Assembly: GCA_963575745.1 (NCBI GenBank) | Contig: CAUYUJ010019093.1 | Coordinates: forward strand, 263,854 to 327,853 | Length of the DNA: 64,000 bases | Direction of reading: 5' to 3' | Source: Prorocentrum cordatum | Lineage: Eukaryota > Sar > Dinophyceae > Prorocentrales > Prorocentraceae | Shown: positions 30,488 through 41,610 of the stretch, piece by piece | How positions within the stretch are numbered: the stretch's first letter is position 1 | How the letters are laid out: the number at the start of each line of letters is the position of its first letter | Made by a program: the position numbers and the translations under genes | The notes under the pieces: generated by a model | The model's database searches: none | Told to the model about the DNA's origin: nothing | The model's input: the letters and a program-made list of their open reading frames with translations, nothing else

Positions 30488-30782
30488 TGGGAGCTTTAGC
30501 TTTAGCTTTAGCTTTAGCCCAGCTTTGGCTTAGCTTTAGCTGAGCTTTAGCTTAGCTTTGGCTTAGCTTCAGCTTAGCTCCAGCTTAGCTTTAGCTTAGC
30601 TTTAGCTTAGCTTTAGATTAGATTTAGCTTAGCTTTAGCTTAGCTTCAACTTAGCTTTAGCTTAGCTTGAGCTTAGCTTCAGCTTAGCTTCAGTTTAGCT
30701 TCAGCTTAGCTTCAGCTTAGCTTCAGCTTAGCTTTAGCTTAGCTTTAGCTTAGCTGTAGCTTAGCTTTACTGTTACTACTAA
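30488..30782 (+). repeat. AGCTTTAGCTTA minisatellite
   Basis: ~295 bp built from AGCTTTAGCTTA with CTTCAGC, CTTGAGC and CTCCAGC variants. The strand is T-rich and the unit resembles, but is not, a telomere repeat. Confidence 0.9.
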
Positions 30783-31555
30783 TGCTGCTTTCCTAGGGGC
30801 TCCAACTCCTAGGTAGGGTCGCACTGGGATGACTTTAAACATCGGGATCCAAAACAGAGTCCGAAGCCGAAGCGAATCGGAATCGGAGGCCGTCGACGTC
30901 GAATCGAACCGCGGCGGAGTCGAGAACGGCTCTGGGAGGGGCGGTTCGCACAACATTCGGCAGCTGCAGGTCGGCACGCGGGCGCTTCCCTGGGGTCCAG
31001 GCGCGCCTCCCCCGACGGGCCCGGCCCGCACGCCCGCCCGAGCCCGCCCGCGGGGGCTCCCCCGCCAGAGCCTCCCGCGTCCAGGAGAGCCGTCGACTCG
31101 TCGATTCGAAGCCTGGGCTCCCCAGGTCGGGAAGCCGATCCGATCGATCGGCTTCAGCCGATCCAGGGTCGACGGGAAGCCAGGCTTCCAGGGTCGACTC
31201 CATCGGTCGGCTTCCCTGGACTGGCTTCCCGTCGGTCGATTCGAGTCGAATCGATGAACCGGGTTGGTGATCGAAGCGACGCGGGTCGGCGGACAGCGGC
31301 AGCCGAGCGGGGAGGAATCGAGTGGGGAGAGACCTGCAGGCTGGCACGGCCTCGGTTTGAGAACTCTGAGTCGGAAGCCGAGGTCGGATCGAATGGACCG
31401 AATCGGAATCGAAATCGAATCGAAGCAAGTCGGGAGCGTCGAAGTGAGCCCCGTGGGCTCCCCCGCCCGATCCCCCGCCCGCCCGCGCCCAACGGCAGAG
31501 CCGCGCGTGTCGCGCGCGCGCGGGCCAGGAGACCGGCGGCGAGCACGGGGAGGTC
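30783..31555. other. GC-rich region with GAATCG and GTCGA palindromes
   Basis: 30860-30910 and 31370-31440 carry spaced GAATCGGAATCG words. 31080-31260 has inverted GGGAAGCCGATCC, CGATCGATCGG and GGGTCGAC words. No gene seen. Confidence 0.45.
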
Positions 31556-31558
31556 CGA

Positions 31559-31602
31559 GGGAGGAGGAGGAGGAGGAGGAGGAGGAGGAGGAGGAGGAGG
31601 AA
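31559..31602 (+). repeat. (GAG)n microsatellite at LINE 5' side
   Basis: ~43 bp of GAG, on the same strand as the tract following the LINE at 42931. Confidence 0.9.
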
Positions 31603-31900
31603 GGTTTGGGCTTGACGGGTCCGCCTGGGGAGGCCGACCCGCAGCAAGTCTTCTGACCTTCAGTGCGTCAGCACCTCACGTAGGCTGACCACTATCCTTT
31701 CTTCCCGCGTGCGAGGCACCCCGTTGCCCATCACGCATACCTTCCAGCCAGCGGAGCCCAGCTGGCATCGCCGAGCCCGAAAGAAGAGGTCCATTGCCAG
31801 GACCCTTCTACGTGTGTGGAGGGCACGGCGCCTGTTGGCCCGCCATCATTCAGCCCCGTCTGCGGGCAACCTCAGCCAAGCAGGACGAGATCAGCAGTAC

Positions 31901-34096
31901 ATGGCCTGGCGTGCCGACCAGCGTTGGCGTTGCGGTTGCGGACAGCTCAACAGTGCAGCTTCTTGGTACTGTGCATGTGGTACTACCTACAAAGCGCCCA
32001 CTCGTGCTCGTTCTGCCCAGCGCAACAGGGACAAGCACAAGCCGCCGTGGCAGGAGGCTCAGGCGATCGACCGCGAGACTCAGCAGGTGGTCGCCAAGCT
32101 CACCCCCGCCCTCAAGGAGACGGCCAAGTCCCACCCAGAATGGGAGCGCTGGGCTCCCCCGCTTCAGGAGAACCTCCGCGCCAACTGGAGCAAGAGGGCG
32201 AAAGAGCGCCTCACAACTCTGGCTCGCCTTGTGGTTGCGGCGAAGAGGGCAGGCAAAGAGGAGACTCAGGAGCGAGAAGAGATGGCCATGATCAGCTACG
32301 CCATCACGCTCTTGAAACTTCTAGGCCAGCAACTAGCAGACGCACGCATGCGTCAGTCTCGTTTCGAGGAGCAGCTAAAGGACCTCCAATCCAAGCTACG
32401 AGATCTGGAGTCAAAGGAGGACGAGCTGATCGAGTTGGTCGGAGAGTCTCGCCAGTCAGTGCAGGACATCGAGCAGGCCATTCCGGAGGAGGAGGCTACC
32501 TTGGCAGCGCAACGAGCTGCGGCACAACAGGAGGCGACGACCAACGGCGACGTGAATATGGAGGGTGCTCCTCAACAGAGGCATCAGTGGACCCATGGGC
32601 AGAGTTACTTGGCGGCTGTGACGGGCCAAGCGCAGGCTCCTGTGGCGCCCTCAGAGGGCCCGCCTTGCCCGCCCCCGCAGCACCCTCCGCCTACATCGCC
32701 TCAGCAGCAGCCGACGGGCGAATATCCGCCCAGGTCCAGGCCGTCACTACCGTCATCGTCTCAGGCAGCTGTGGAAGCCAGACGCTCGATTCCCTCTCGC
32801 CTAGGGTATACACCGAGCCAGAACGCCACGATGGCCGACTGCTTCTCGGTGATGCTGAAGCGTCAGGAGGAAATGGACCAGCAACAGCAGCACCAGCAAG
32901 CTCTCTTGGCCAGCTTCATGCAGCAGCAGCAGCAGTTGATGTACCAGTTCCAAGGCCAGGGTCAGCACATGCAGCAGCAGTTATCTGGCAACACATGGAC
33001 CCATGCTCAGAGCCCGGCTCAGCAGCAAGCGGCTCAGGCGCAGCCCACGGCTGGTCAGCAACAACATCTCCAGCAGCAACATCATGCCCAGGCTCCGCAG
33101 ATGCAGCAGGGTCAGCAGCAGGGCAACCAGCAAGCCCAAGCCCAGGCTCAGCAGGCTCAGCACGAACAAGCCATTCAGGCCCGTGCGCAGCTGGAGGCTC
33201 AGCATGCTCAGCAACAACATGCTCAGCTATAAGCTCAGGCCTCAGCCATCTTCCACCAGCAGCAGCAGCAGCAGATACCAGGGATGCCCCCCGACATCGC
33301 GATGCAGTTGGAGACTATGAAGGGCGGCAAGTTGGGCAAAGGCGTGGAGCTCTCCAGGGCCCAGACCGATCCCTACCAGGTGGGGCCCCATCCTTGTCAG
33401 CATCAGCCAGGAAAAGGACCCATGGGAGCCCCAGTTGCGATTTTCTCGGCAGCGGGGCTGGCCCCTCGCCCTACGCCCGACTCAGCTACACCACTGACGC
33501 CGACGCAGATCCCGCCTTTGTCTCCTACACCTCCTGCGTCGGAGCCCCAGGAGTCGCCAGCAGCGCAGCCAGCAACAGTGCCAGCGTCTATGTGGGAACG
33601 CGGAGGGGCTATGGGACCGACTCAGTTCTGGGGGATACCGCCTACCCCGCAGCCATCTGCCCAGCCGTCCATCGGGATCTCGCCGACCCAGCCCCTCGAA
33701 GCGGAGTTCATGCCAGCACCTTCCCACTCGGTCACGGCTCCCGCCCCGATCGAGATCCTCAGCTCTCAGGACGAGAGGTCAGAGGTGGCAGCAGCTTTGG
33801 AAGCTGTGAGAAAGGTAGAGGAGGCAGAAGCTTTGGATGCGATCCAGCGGACAGAAGCGGCGGAGTCTGCTGCCAGGCTGCAGGCTTCCCTGCGGCAACC
33901 TGGTTTCTGTCCAGAGGCGGCGGCACCGACGGCGGTACCAACAGCAGCCTCAGTCGCAGTACCCAGCACACCACAGAAGGCTCGGGGCGCCAGACGCTCC
34001 GCTACCGACGAAACGGGAGCCAGCCTGGTGCCGACGGGTGCCACACCCGAGAGCAAATCTCAGACAGTCGAACGCAGAGCGGATACAGACCTGTGA
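31901..34096 (+). pseudogene. LINE ORF1 protein, one internal stop
   Basis: First ATG at 31901; the frame is open upstream to ~31709 without ATG. Residues 9-27 form a compact zinc ribbon, WRCGCGQLN...WYCACG (CxC-x10-CxC), recalling RanBP2-type fingers. Residues ~130-210 are a charged coiled coil (FEEQLKDLQSKLRDLESKED). From ~320 the protein is Gln-rich. A TAA at 33230-33232 interrupts it, but the same frame continues with the same Gln-rich and then Pro/Ala-rich composition to a TGA at 34094. A single CAA-to-TAA change would explain the stop. Probable RNA-binding and multimerisation role, as for other LINE ORF1 proteins. Confidence 0.75.
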
Positions 34097-34785
34097 ACGA
34101 CATCACCAAGAAGAAGAAGAAGGTCTACTGGGGACTGCAGGAGACCTACTACTACGTTAATAATTCAAAGATTGGATCGTCGATGGGTAGTCGTACAGAG
34201 CCAATTCAGCCAGTACACGCAACTCCTGATGGTCTGCACAGTTATAGCTTTGCTTTGAAAGAATCAATGACAGTTGCTTTCACTAAGCCGTTGGGATCTA
34301 CACGGCCAATACCTCAGTCGCACTACGCAGTTGCGCCGTCAGGAGTACCTCGGCAGCAGCAGTGTGGCGTCACGCCGTCGGGTACAGCACGGCCAAGACC
34401 CAGCCAACAAGTTTCACTTCTACCTCGGGACCTGGTAGTTGACGAATCGTATCATCATTTCTTCTACAAGCTGTACCAGCACCCTGGAGATGGGGCCGTC
34501 AATGCTCCAGGATGTTCTCCGCGACTGGCAGCCTCAGGAGCCCATGCCTATACCAGAGGCTCTGTCGCCAACAGGGACCACGGCTGGACCGCTCCCAGTT
34601 CGGGGAGGGAAGCGGCTGCCCAGCCCACACTCGTGGAGTGGGCAGACATTGTGCACAGGGCCTTGGGCCCTCACAATCAGACGAAGTGCGACACCAATGG
34701 CGTTCTATGGGGGGGGGGCACGCACCCATAGAGCCCATACGGGTGAGCCAAGCTCTCAATTCAAAGGAGCGTGCGTTGCCCCCCC
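34097..34785 (+). other. LINE inter-ORF region or damaged ORF2 start
   Basis: No single frame is convincing. A plus frame from ~34480 reads protein-like (MLQDVLRDWQPQEPMPIPEA) but is broken at a G10 run (34709-34718) and a C7 run (34779-34785). ATG at 34786 directly after the C7 run is the first plausible ORF2 start (MSNILRHTGDYSEVMTELRR). The frame changes again near 34865. Confidence 0.45.
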
Positions 34786-34869
34786 ATGAGCAATATCCTA
34801 CGGCACACGGGGGACTACAGCGAGGTGATGACCGAGCTGCGCAGAGAAGGGCCTTATCAGCCCGAAGCT

Positions 34870-36764
34870 ACTTGATGTCTCACCTTGAGCAATTTTGCCC
34901 CTGCTGGGCCTACGACTCAGCATTGTGGTCAGAGGATCAAGCGAGACGGGATTGGCTGCTATGGTGCATTCCCATGGTAAGCAACCGTCTTCTTCATGAT
35001 GAGTTTTTGCGGCCCCTACACAACGGAGATACTGACACTATTCGGGCGGTAGCAGGTGATATATGTGAGTCTGTATTCGCAAATGATCACCCTCACCGTC
35101 TCAGCTACCTGCGTAGCTACTCAGAGGCATGGAGAGCTGGACCGATAGCGTGGCTGGGTATACTGCGATGCCACCAGCACGAACTACTCGCAGCCAGGCG
35201 CCGCTTGGGACATGCTAGCGAGCTCGGCATCACGGCCCAGACTAACATTGACGGTGTACCCCAGCGCATGTTCGACACAGCCATGCGGCGGGCTCAGCTA
35301 CTGGCTTCAGGAGGCATGGATGAATTGCTCACGGCAGAACAACAGCGAGCAATCGCTGAGGAACAACAGCTGTTGGAATGGATGGTTGCACACGATGCTG
35401 CAGACCCAGCGGTTGTCCAAGCTGCACCACTAGAGCATTACATCGCACCCGAGTTTCCATTGTACGTGCCACCTCCGCCATGGGACGCAGACATCGAGCA
35501 AAGTTCCGAAGTTCAAGATGGAGAAGCTCCCGTGGATCACAGCCATCACAGCGAGCTTGACGAGATTGCTATGGCCCAGACAAATCTCAAGCTGTTACCC
35601 GTGTCGGTGGCAGCTACTGCGCTACGCGGGGCAAATTCCAGACAGATGGATCCTGTTCGGCTACAGTCGCAAAGGCATCAGCGTCGCATCGAGAATGAAG
35701 TGCGTGACCAAGTACCACATTGGTACATTTTGGAGAGTATCCTAGATCCAGGCCAGGCCATGCAGGATTGGCAGGCCATATGTACGCCATATGTTCACAA
35801 TATGTTGGTATTGCTTCCAGCAGTCCAGGCGGATATTCGGGATCCTGCTGATGCTTGGACCATCGCTAGGGATATTTGTTCCAGGGCCTGGCGGAGAGCA
35901 CGTCGTGGCAGGCTTCGGTATCAGCGCGGCCTCAGACGACTACAAGAACAGGACCCTGAACGCCACACCGAACATGTTCAACGTGCGCGGAGAGCTGCAA
36001 ACCAGGCTCGAGATCGATTGGACCGCATGGCAGGTGGTATTGGTATTCTGTATGATTCTGAAGTGTCGGACCCTGCACTCGGAGCCATCATACCACTGGT
36101 GCCAATCCCAGAACCACGACCCCACCGACCACATCTACGAGGTACAGTAGGCGTGCATAGCAGTGCTAGCAGATCTGTCACGCGGCTGACAGTTCTGTCT
36201 GCAGTGGAAGGCGCTCGCTGTTTGAGTGAGGTTTTGACTGAACTAGTCACTTCCACGGCAATTCCCTTTCCCAGAAGCGTGTGGGGGCACTTTCCAGCAC
36301 CAGCACGTTTGTTTGACGCATTCGAGTCTCCAGGAGTTTTCGATTCCGACGACGTGCCCAGCGTGGATTTGCCTTCTCCCAGCGGGCGCCGCCGTCCTCC
36401 GCTACGCACCCGCGCATCAACGGGAGCAGCGCAGGTTTTTAATGATGAATGTGGAAGCACAGTTGTACCGCCAAACGGCGGAGCACCGCCTCAGCAGGGA
36501 GAAGTAGTTGCAGCCCAGGAGCCATGCGACGCCCCAAGTGACGTCTGCAGCTCCCGCCACATGCAGACCTCGGACCAAGATGGACAAAAGCGGTTGCCCG
36601 TACCAAGCACAGGCAATTCGAAATTCGTGATCAGCCTGTGTGAAGCTATTCCTGCTTCTCCCTGCCCTAGCGCGGTCACGGACAGCCGCCCTACTTATGA
36701 AGGCCAGGCAGTGCGCTCACCAGGACCTCCCCAGGACGGAGCCCATGGAGATCTCGACCCTGTC
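34870..36764 (+). other. ORF2 N-terminal region, unknown domain
   Basis: About 630 residues, continuous, starting MSHLEQFCPCWAYDSALWSE. It is Trp-, Arg- and Gln-rich and mostly helical in character (RDWLLWCIPMVSNRLLHDEF; AEEQQLLEWMVAHDAADPAV; ILDPGQAMQDWQAICTPYV). The last ~200 residues are Pro/Ser-rich and look disordered. I recognise no domain. Such a long region before RNase H is not typical of LINE ORF2. Confidence 0.6.
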
Positions 36765-36979
36765 CCCCCCCCCCACCCGACCCCCCACCCGAGGCTGGGG
36801 AGCTTTTAGATTCGTTCTATAGGATACACATCCCTACGGATCAGCCGTCTCTCAAGCAGATTTTGACGGAGGTAAATTGCCCTCCTTTGGACCAGGATGT
36901 TAGCAGCTTTGACCTTCCAGAGGTGTCCAGGAATGCTCTTGAGGATTCCCCCCCTAGCAGCGAACCTCACCGTGAGCTC

Positions 36980-37440
36980 CACTTCTTTACGGACGGGTCG
37001 ACCAAACCTGGTGATGGTACCCAGGGCGCTTGGGCTTCCGTGTGCGTTCGTAAGCTTTCTGACAACCTTTGCGCGTTCGGGGGCTTCTGGTCTTGCGACT
37101 GGGGGGGCGTCTTGCCAGGCTCGACCAATGACAGACGATCCAGACATTCTGCACCATGAGGCCCTTGGCATATTTTGGACTTGCGTGCAGATCTTAGGAG
37201 AATCTATTGCTTCGCAGGATAGGAGACCCGTCTCTATTTTTTCTGACTCCAAGAATGCTGTTGATGTTGCCAATGGAGTTTCTACTATTGACCCCAAGCA
37301 CGAGGCTATGCGTCTCCTTGTTGCCATTATTCGGACGGTGCGTCGTGTCAGACCTCTGGAGGTCTGTTACATTCGCGCCCACAATGAGCATCCCTGGAAC
37401 ACACTCGCTGATTTCATTGCCCGCAATGTGATGCAGAGCA
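36980..37440 (+). other. RNase H domain of ORF2
   Basis: HFFTDGSTKPGDGTQGAWAS supplies the first Asp (codon 36992). HHEALG gives Glu (37158), FSDSKNAVDVAN the second Asp (37245), and RAHNEHPWNTLAD a His (37380) and the last Asp (37410). These match the D-E-D-(H)-D set of type I RNase H. A frame change at G7 (37101-37107) splits the domain between the first Asp and Glu. It would degrade RNA in RNA-DNA hybrids during reverse transcription. Its place before the endonuclease is unusual; in most LINEs that carry it, RNase H follows reverse transcriptase. Confidence 0.85.
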
Positions 37441-37699
37441 ACATCAACCGTGTCACTCTCCTGCCGCCTCGTCTTGTGCGCACCACGCTCTTTGTGCACG
37501 CGTTGGAATGGAGTTGGCTTGATTTTGCGAGCGCTGAGGATCGCGCGGCCTACCCTGAGCGGTTCGCTGCTGATGCGGAGGACCAGCTACCTCATGGCCC
37601 GCAGGACTTTAAAGTAAGACATCAGATCATGGGCGCCCCCATGCCCGACTCCGAGCCCCACATAGACGAAAGAATCAAGGTCAAGGCCTCTTTCGTTTT

Positions 37700-38480
37700 C
37701 TCGGTTATACAGTACAATGTAAAAAGCATCTCGGCGGAGAAAAAGTTGGGGTCTGTTGGGAAGCGCAGATTCATGAGGACTCACATCATCACGACCCAAC
37801 TCGAAAAAACCGACGCCCTGGTGGTTGGGCTTCAAGAAGCCTGGAACAAAAAAGGGATTCGCCGCCAAGGTAAGTTCTGGGCGGTCTCCTCGGGGGTTGA
37901 CGGCACCGGCTTAGGGTGCGAAATTTGGTTTAATGGAGAGACCCCTTATGGCAAAGCCGGAGGAAAGCAGCTCCTCCTGAGCCGCAACCAACTCTGTGTC
38001 CTCCACTCCCATCCCCGCTTCCTTGCTGTGGCTGTCAGTGCGCATCACTTTGCTGTCAGAGTTGCCTCGTTGCATGCCCCGCATGTGCGTCAAGGCATGC
38101 CTAAGGTGCGGGAGTTCTGGGAGCAGGCGGAGCGTCTTATTTCGGAGTATAGTATTGACATGGTTTTAATCGATGCTAACGCCAGAGTTGGCGACGTGAC
38201 TAGTGAGGCCGTTGGGGCTGAGGGCTTTATCCAGGGCCAGGACCAGCCTGGGGATGTTTTCCATGAAAAAATGGCCCCCCTCGAGCTCAAAGTGATCAAT
38301 GCCTTTATCCCCCACGACCCGAGTTTTACGCATGTCACGAAAGGGGGGGGAAAGCACAGGATTGACTATGTTGCCACCTCCAGAGCGTTTTTTGTGCACG
38401 CCAAGGAGGTGAGCGTGCTGCACCATTTCGACAACGGAATGGAAGAGACTGACCATGCTCCTCTGCAGGTCAAATTTGCT
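37700..38480 (+). other. apurinic-type (EEP) endonuclease domain of ORF2
   Basis: Motifs in order: IQYNVKSI (Asn), VVGLQEAWN (catalytic Glu, codon 37836), LHSHPRFLAVAV, VRVASLHAPH, VLIDANARVGDV (Asp and Asn), HRIDYVATS (Asp) and ETDHAPLQVKF (Asp-His pair, 38451-38456). All expected catalytic positions are present. It nicks target DNA to prime reverse transcription. Confidence 0.88.
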
Positions 38481-39379
38481 TGGGCTGAGACGGTGCACAG
38501 AAAGAAAAAAAAAGGATTGCCCTTCCTTTGACTGTTTAAAAACGAAGCGCCCTGAAGCGGTGGTGGCCTTTCGGGAGGCTATTGCCAAAATCCCGCCTAT
38601 CCCTTGGGAGACGGACATGAATGCCCACTTGAGCACGGTTCAGGATCAGGTTATGTCGGCGGCCGCTGAGGCCTTCCCCAAGGATGTGCGTTCCACCCAA
38701 CCCCCCTATGTGTCTAACCGCTCCCTTCTGTTTCTTCGGGTCAGGAGGGGTATCAAGAGGGTGTTAATGAAAGCCAGTGGCGTTCTCCAGTCCTCCCAGA
38801 AACTTGATACCCTCCGCCGTTTTGCTTGCCGCCTTTGGAAAGGGGATCTTTCAGTGACGTCACTTGGGCACACGGAAAGTCAGGAGTGGCTTAGCCAAGT
38901 TGCTGAGATCCTGGGGTTACCTCCAGACCTATTGTCTGCGGGGTCGCATGGCGGCTCTTGTTTTGATGATTTTGAGCTGCCCCCCCACATCGCCTTGCAG
39001 TTGCCTAGGACGTACCAGACGATCATGCAGGAATGGAAGCGAATATTCGAAGACCTCGGCGGATGCGCCAAAGAATTTGTTATCTCTGCGCGCCGTGCTG
39101 ATCCCAAGGACATAAGAGCTGATATCTTCATGCTTCGCCTTCAGAGCATGTTTCTAGGCAAGTCCGTTTTTGTGGCTCGTTCTTTTCAGTTGGATAAAGA
39201 CGCCTTCCTGCAGAAGGAACTGGCAAGTGTCAGGGCCAGCATCGACGGACGGGCCCCTCAACGTGAGTGGAACCATCTCTCCCGTGTTCTGCGTTTCGCT
39301 GGTCGAGCGCCGAAGCAGGCCCCGAGTTTCCCGTTTATGTTGGATTGTCAAGGAAAACCCGCCCGCACCCCTGAACAGG

Positions 39380-41290
39380 TCCATGAAATTGTGCAAGCTC
39401 ATTTTGCGAAGATTGAACGGGCCAAGGAGCTCTCGTACTGTGAAGGTATCAGTAAGTATAACGACGAGTGTAGAATCAATCCCTTGGGCCCCCTCGTCCG
39501 AAGTATTGAGGCGATTCCCTCTCCCTTCGATTTGCAGCTGTTGTTCAGCAAGGCTCAGGCCCACCGCAGTGCGGGGCCTGATTTCTTTCGAGATGAGTTG
39601 TTTAAAGCTGATCCCTGTGGGTTGTCCGAGGTGTTCGCTCCCATCCTGGTCAAAGCAGCTGCGCATTGTCGTTAGCCTTTGGGGTTTAAGCTCGGGGAGG
39701 TTGCCTTTTTTTCACAAAGGCAGTGGTGATGTTTGGACGGCTGCCGCGCAGCGCAACATTCATAAATGCAACGCGATCTCCAAGATGCATCATCGTTTCT
39801 TACGTCAGAAAGCCACTGACTTCATTTATGCTTCTCTTTTGTGCACGCAGGTGGGTGGTATCCAGGGAAAAGGAGTCGAACGCGCCTTGCTGGGGATTCG
39901 GCTGCATTGGCATGCTACGAAGCAGGCTAAACAAAGTGCGGGTGCCTTGTGCATTGATCTCGTGAAGCAGGTGGCCTTGGCGCTCCCACGAGAAGAGACT
40001 TCCCTTGCCCACGCCATGGAAACTATGGGGCTCACCCCATTCCTGCAGGAAGGAGTCAGGGCTCAACTTGGTGCCCCACCCCCTTCTCGAGGCCCATGTT
40101 GACACGGAGCACATCTTGTTCTTACTGCAGGAATCGCAATCAGGTTCCATGTGGAAGCTTGGCCGTTCGGCCTTGTGGGTTGCTCCGTCTGCGGGGTCGC
40201 GCCCTGGCTCCATTTTGGCGGGGGATGTTTTTAACTTGGTGTTTTCCAGTGCCCTTCGCGAAATACAAGAACGCATGAAAGCGGAAGATCTCTTCTGGCA
40301 GGCCCCGCCTGCTCCCCATCATGCTTCCAGGCCCCAAGACTGGCAGGATCCAGTGGCGGATTTCTCTTTTGTTGATGATCTGACGGTCCTTGTGGGCGGA
40401 CCAGCCAACACGATCGTTCATCAACTTTCGAAGGTCTTCAGAATTATCCACGACTCTGTAGGCAAGCGTGGGCTTCTCGTTAACAGTGCTAAAACCAAAA
40501 CCCTGATCTGTTTTAGAGGACTTGGGGCGAAGGCGGCTTCTCGCAATTTGTTTGATACCCTCCCGCCCAGGATTCATCTTCCTGCTCTTGACGTACACAT
40601 CGACGTCGTTCAAGTTCATAAGATTTTGGGTGTGCTTGCGTCTGCCAATGGGGGGATCGGCAGGGAAATCTGTGCCTGGAACGCCTCCATGGTTGGTGCT
40701 CTTCGACCCATCAAGAAGGTTGTGTCCCCCTCCCCGCTCCTCTCGATTCAAACTAAGGCTCGGTGCGCTGAAACGTTAGGGGCTACTCGTTTCCTTTATG
40801 CGGCTGGAGTTTGGGATGACATCCCTGATTTCCTTGCTAGGAAGCTCCGTGCCTACCATTCCCAGGTGTATCGTACGGCTGCTAACAAGGGCCTCCGAAA
40901 TCACACCAGGGACCAGGACTCCAATGTTTTGGTCTACCTCAGAACCCAACGATTGGCCATCGACCAAGTTTTGTCGGTTGCCAGATTGCGCATGCTCCCT
41001 AGCATACTGCTTCGCGCCCCGCCAGCTGTGAGAGTGTCGATCGATGTTCTCTGGAGTGTGCCGAAGTGTTGGCCCCAACTCGTTCAAGCAGATATGCTAT
41101 GGATGCGACGTTTTCGGTTTCCCACGGATCAAAGTGACCAAGAGTACATCGAAGAACTCCTCGATCTTGCCCGCCGCACGCCAGGCGTTTTCAAAGGCCT
41201 TGTGGCCAAGGCTGCGAAGGCGGCTAAGCATTTTTTCGTTGAGGACTTAGAGCACGACCACTGGGTCAAGCAGCTCAAGCAGTCAAGACC
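39380..41290 (+). other. reverse transcriptase domain of ORF2
   Basis: Fingers: SAGPDFFRDELFK (39568). A stop (TAG 39673) and a T7 frame change follow. Motif A region: ALCIDLVKQVALALPRE; one Asp (39956) is present but the usual AFD triplet is not. The conserved RPG..L...FNLVFS element lies at ~40195. The catalytic FVDD box is at 40368-40379, then LLVNSAKTKTL (~40475) and VHKILGV (~40615). Without a working motif A spacing, activity of this copy is doubtful even apart from the frame breaks. Confidence 0.88.
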
Positions 41291-41429
41291 ATACACAGAT
41301 TTTGAAGCAGAAGAGCGCACGCCCATGGTTGCTGTGCGCCCTGCCACTCAGGATGTGGAAGGTCAGACCCCAGGTGAACTCCCCACTCTCAATGCTGGTA
41401 TGCAATTGTCCTCCCCTCCCATCGTCAAA

Positions 41430-41610
41430 TACCTGTGCTACACGTGTGGATTTTCGGCGGACGTCCCCAAGACTATCAAGGTTCATGTGGGTAAGACCCA
41501 TAAGACCTCTGAGAGCCCTACCAATTTTGTCACGGGCACTGTGTGCCCCTTCTGCGTTAGGGACGGTGCGAGGCTTCTGAAACATGTTCAGGGCGCTCAA
41601 GGTTGTAGGC
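41430..41610 (+). other. C2H2 and CCHC zinc fingers of ORF2
   Basis: CYTCGFSADVPKTIKVHVGK..H is C-x2-C-x12-H-x4-H (C41436, C41445, H41484, H41499), a classic C2H2 finger. CPFCVRDGARLLKHVQGAQG..C is C-x2-C-x9-H-x6-C (41544-41606). Fingers after reverse transcriptase are common in LINEs and probably bind nucleic acid. Confidence 0.8.

Noticed and set aside
31816-34731. 971-codon open frame overlapping LINE ORF1 in another phase
   Set aside because: It is a shadow of the Gln/Ala-rich ORF1 frame. Its peptide is a Ser/Gly/Ala/Thr jumble with no domain, while the overlapping frame has the zinc ribbon and coiled coil.
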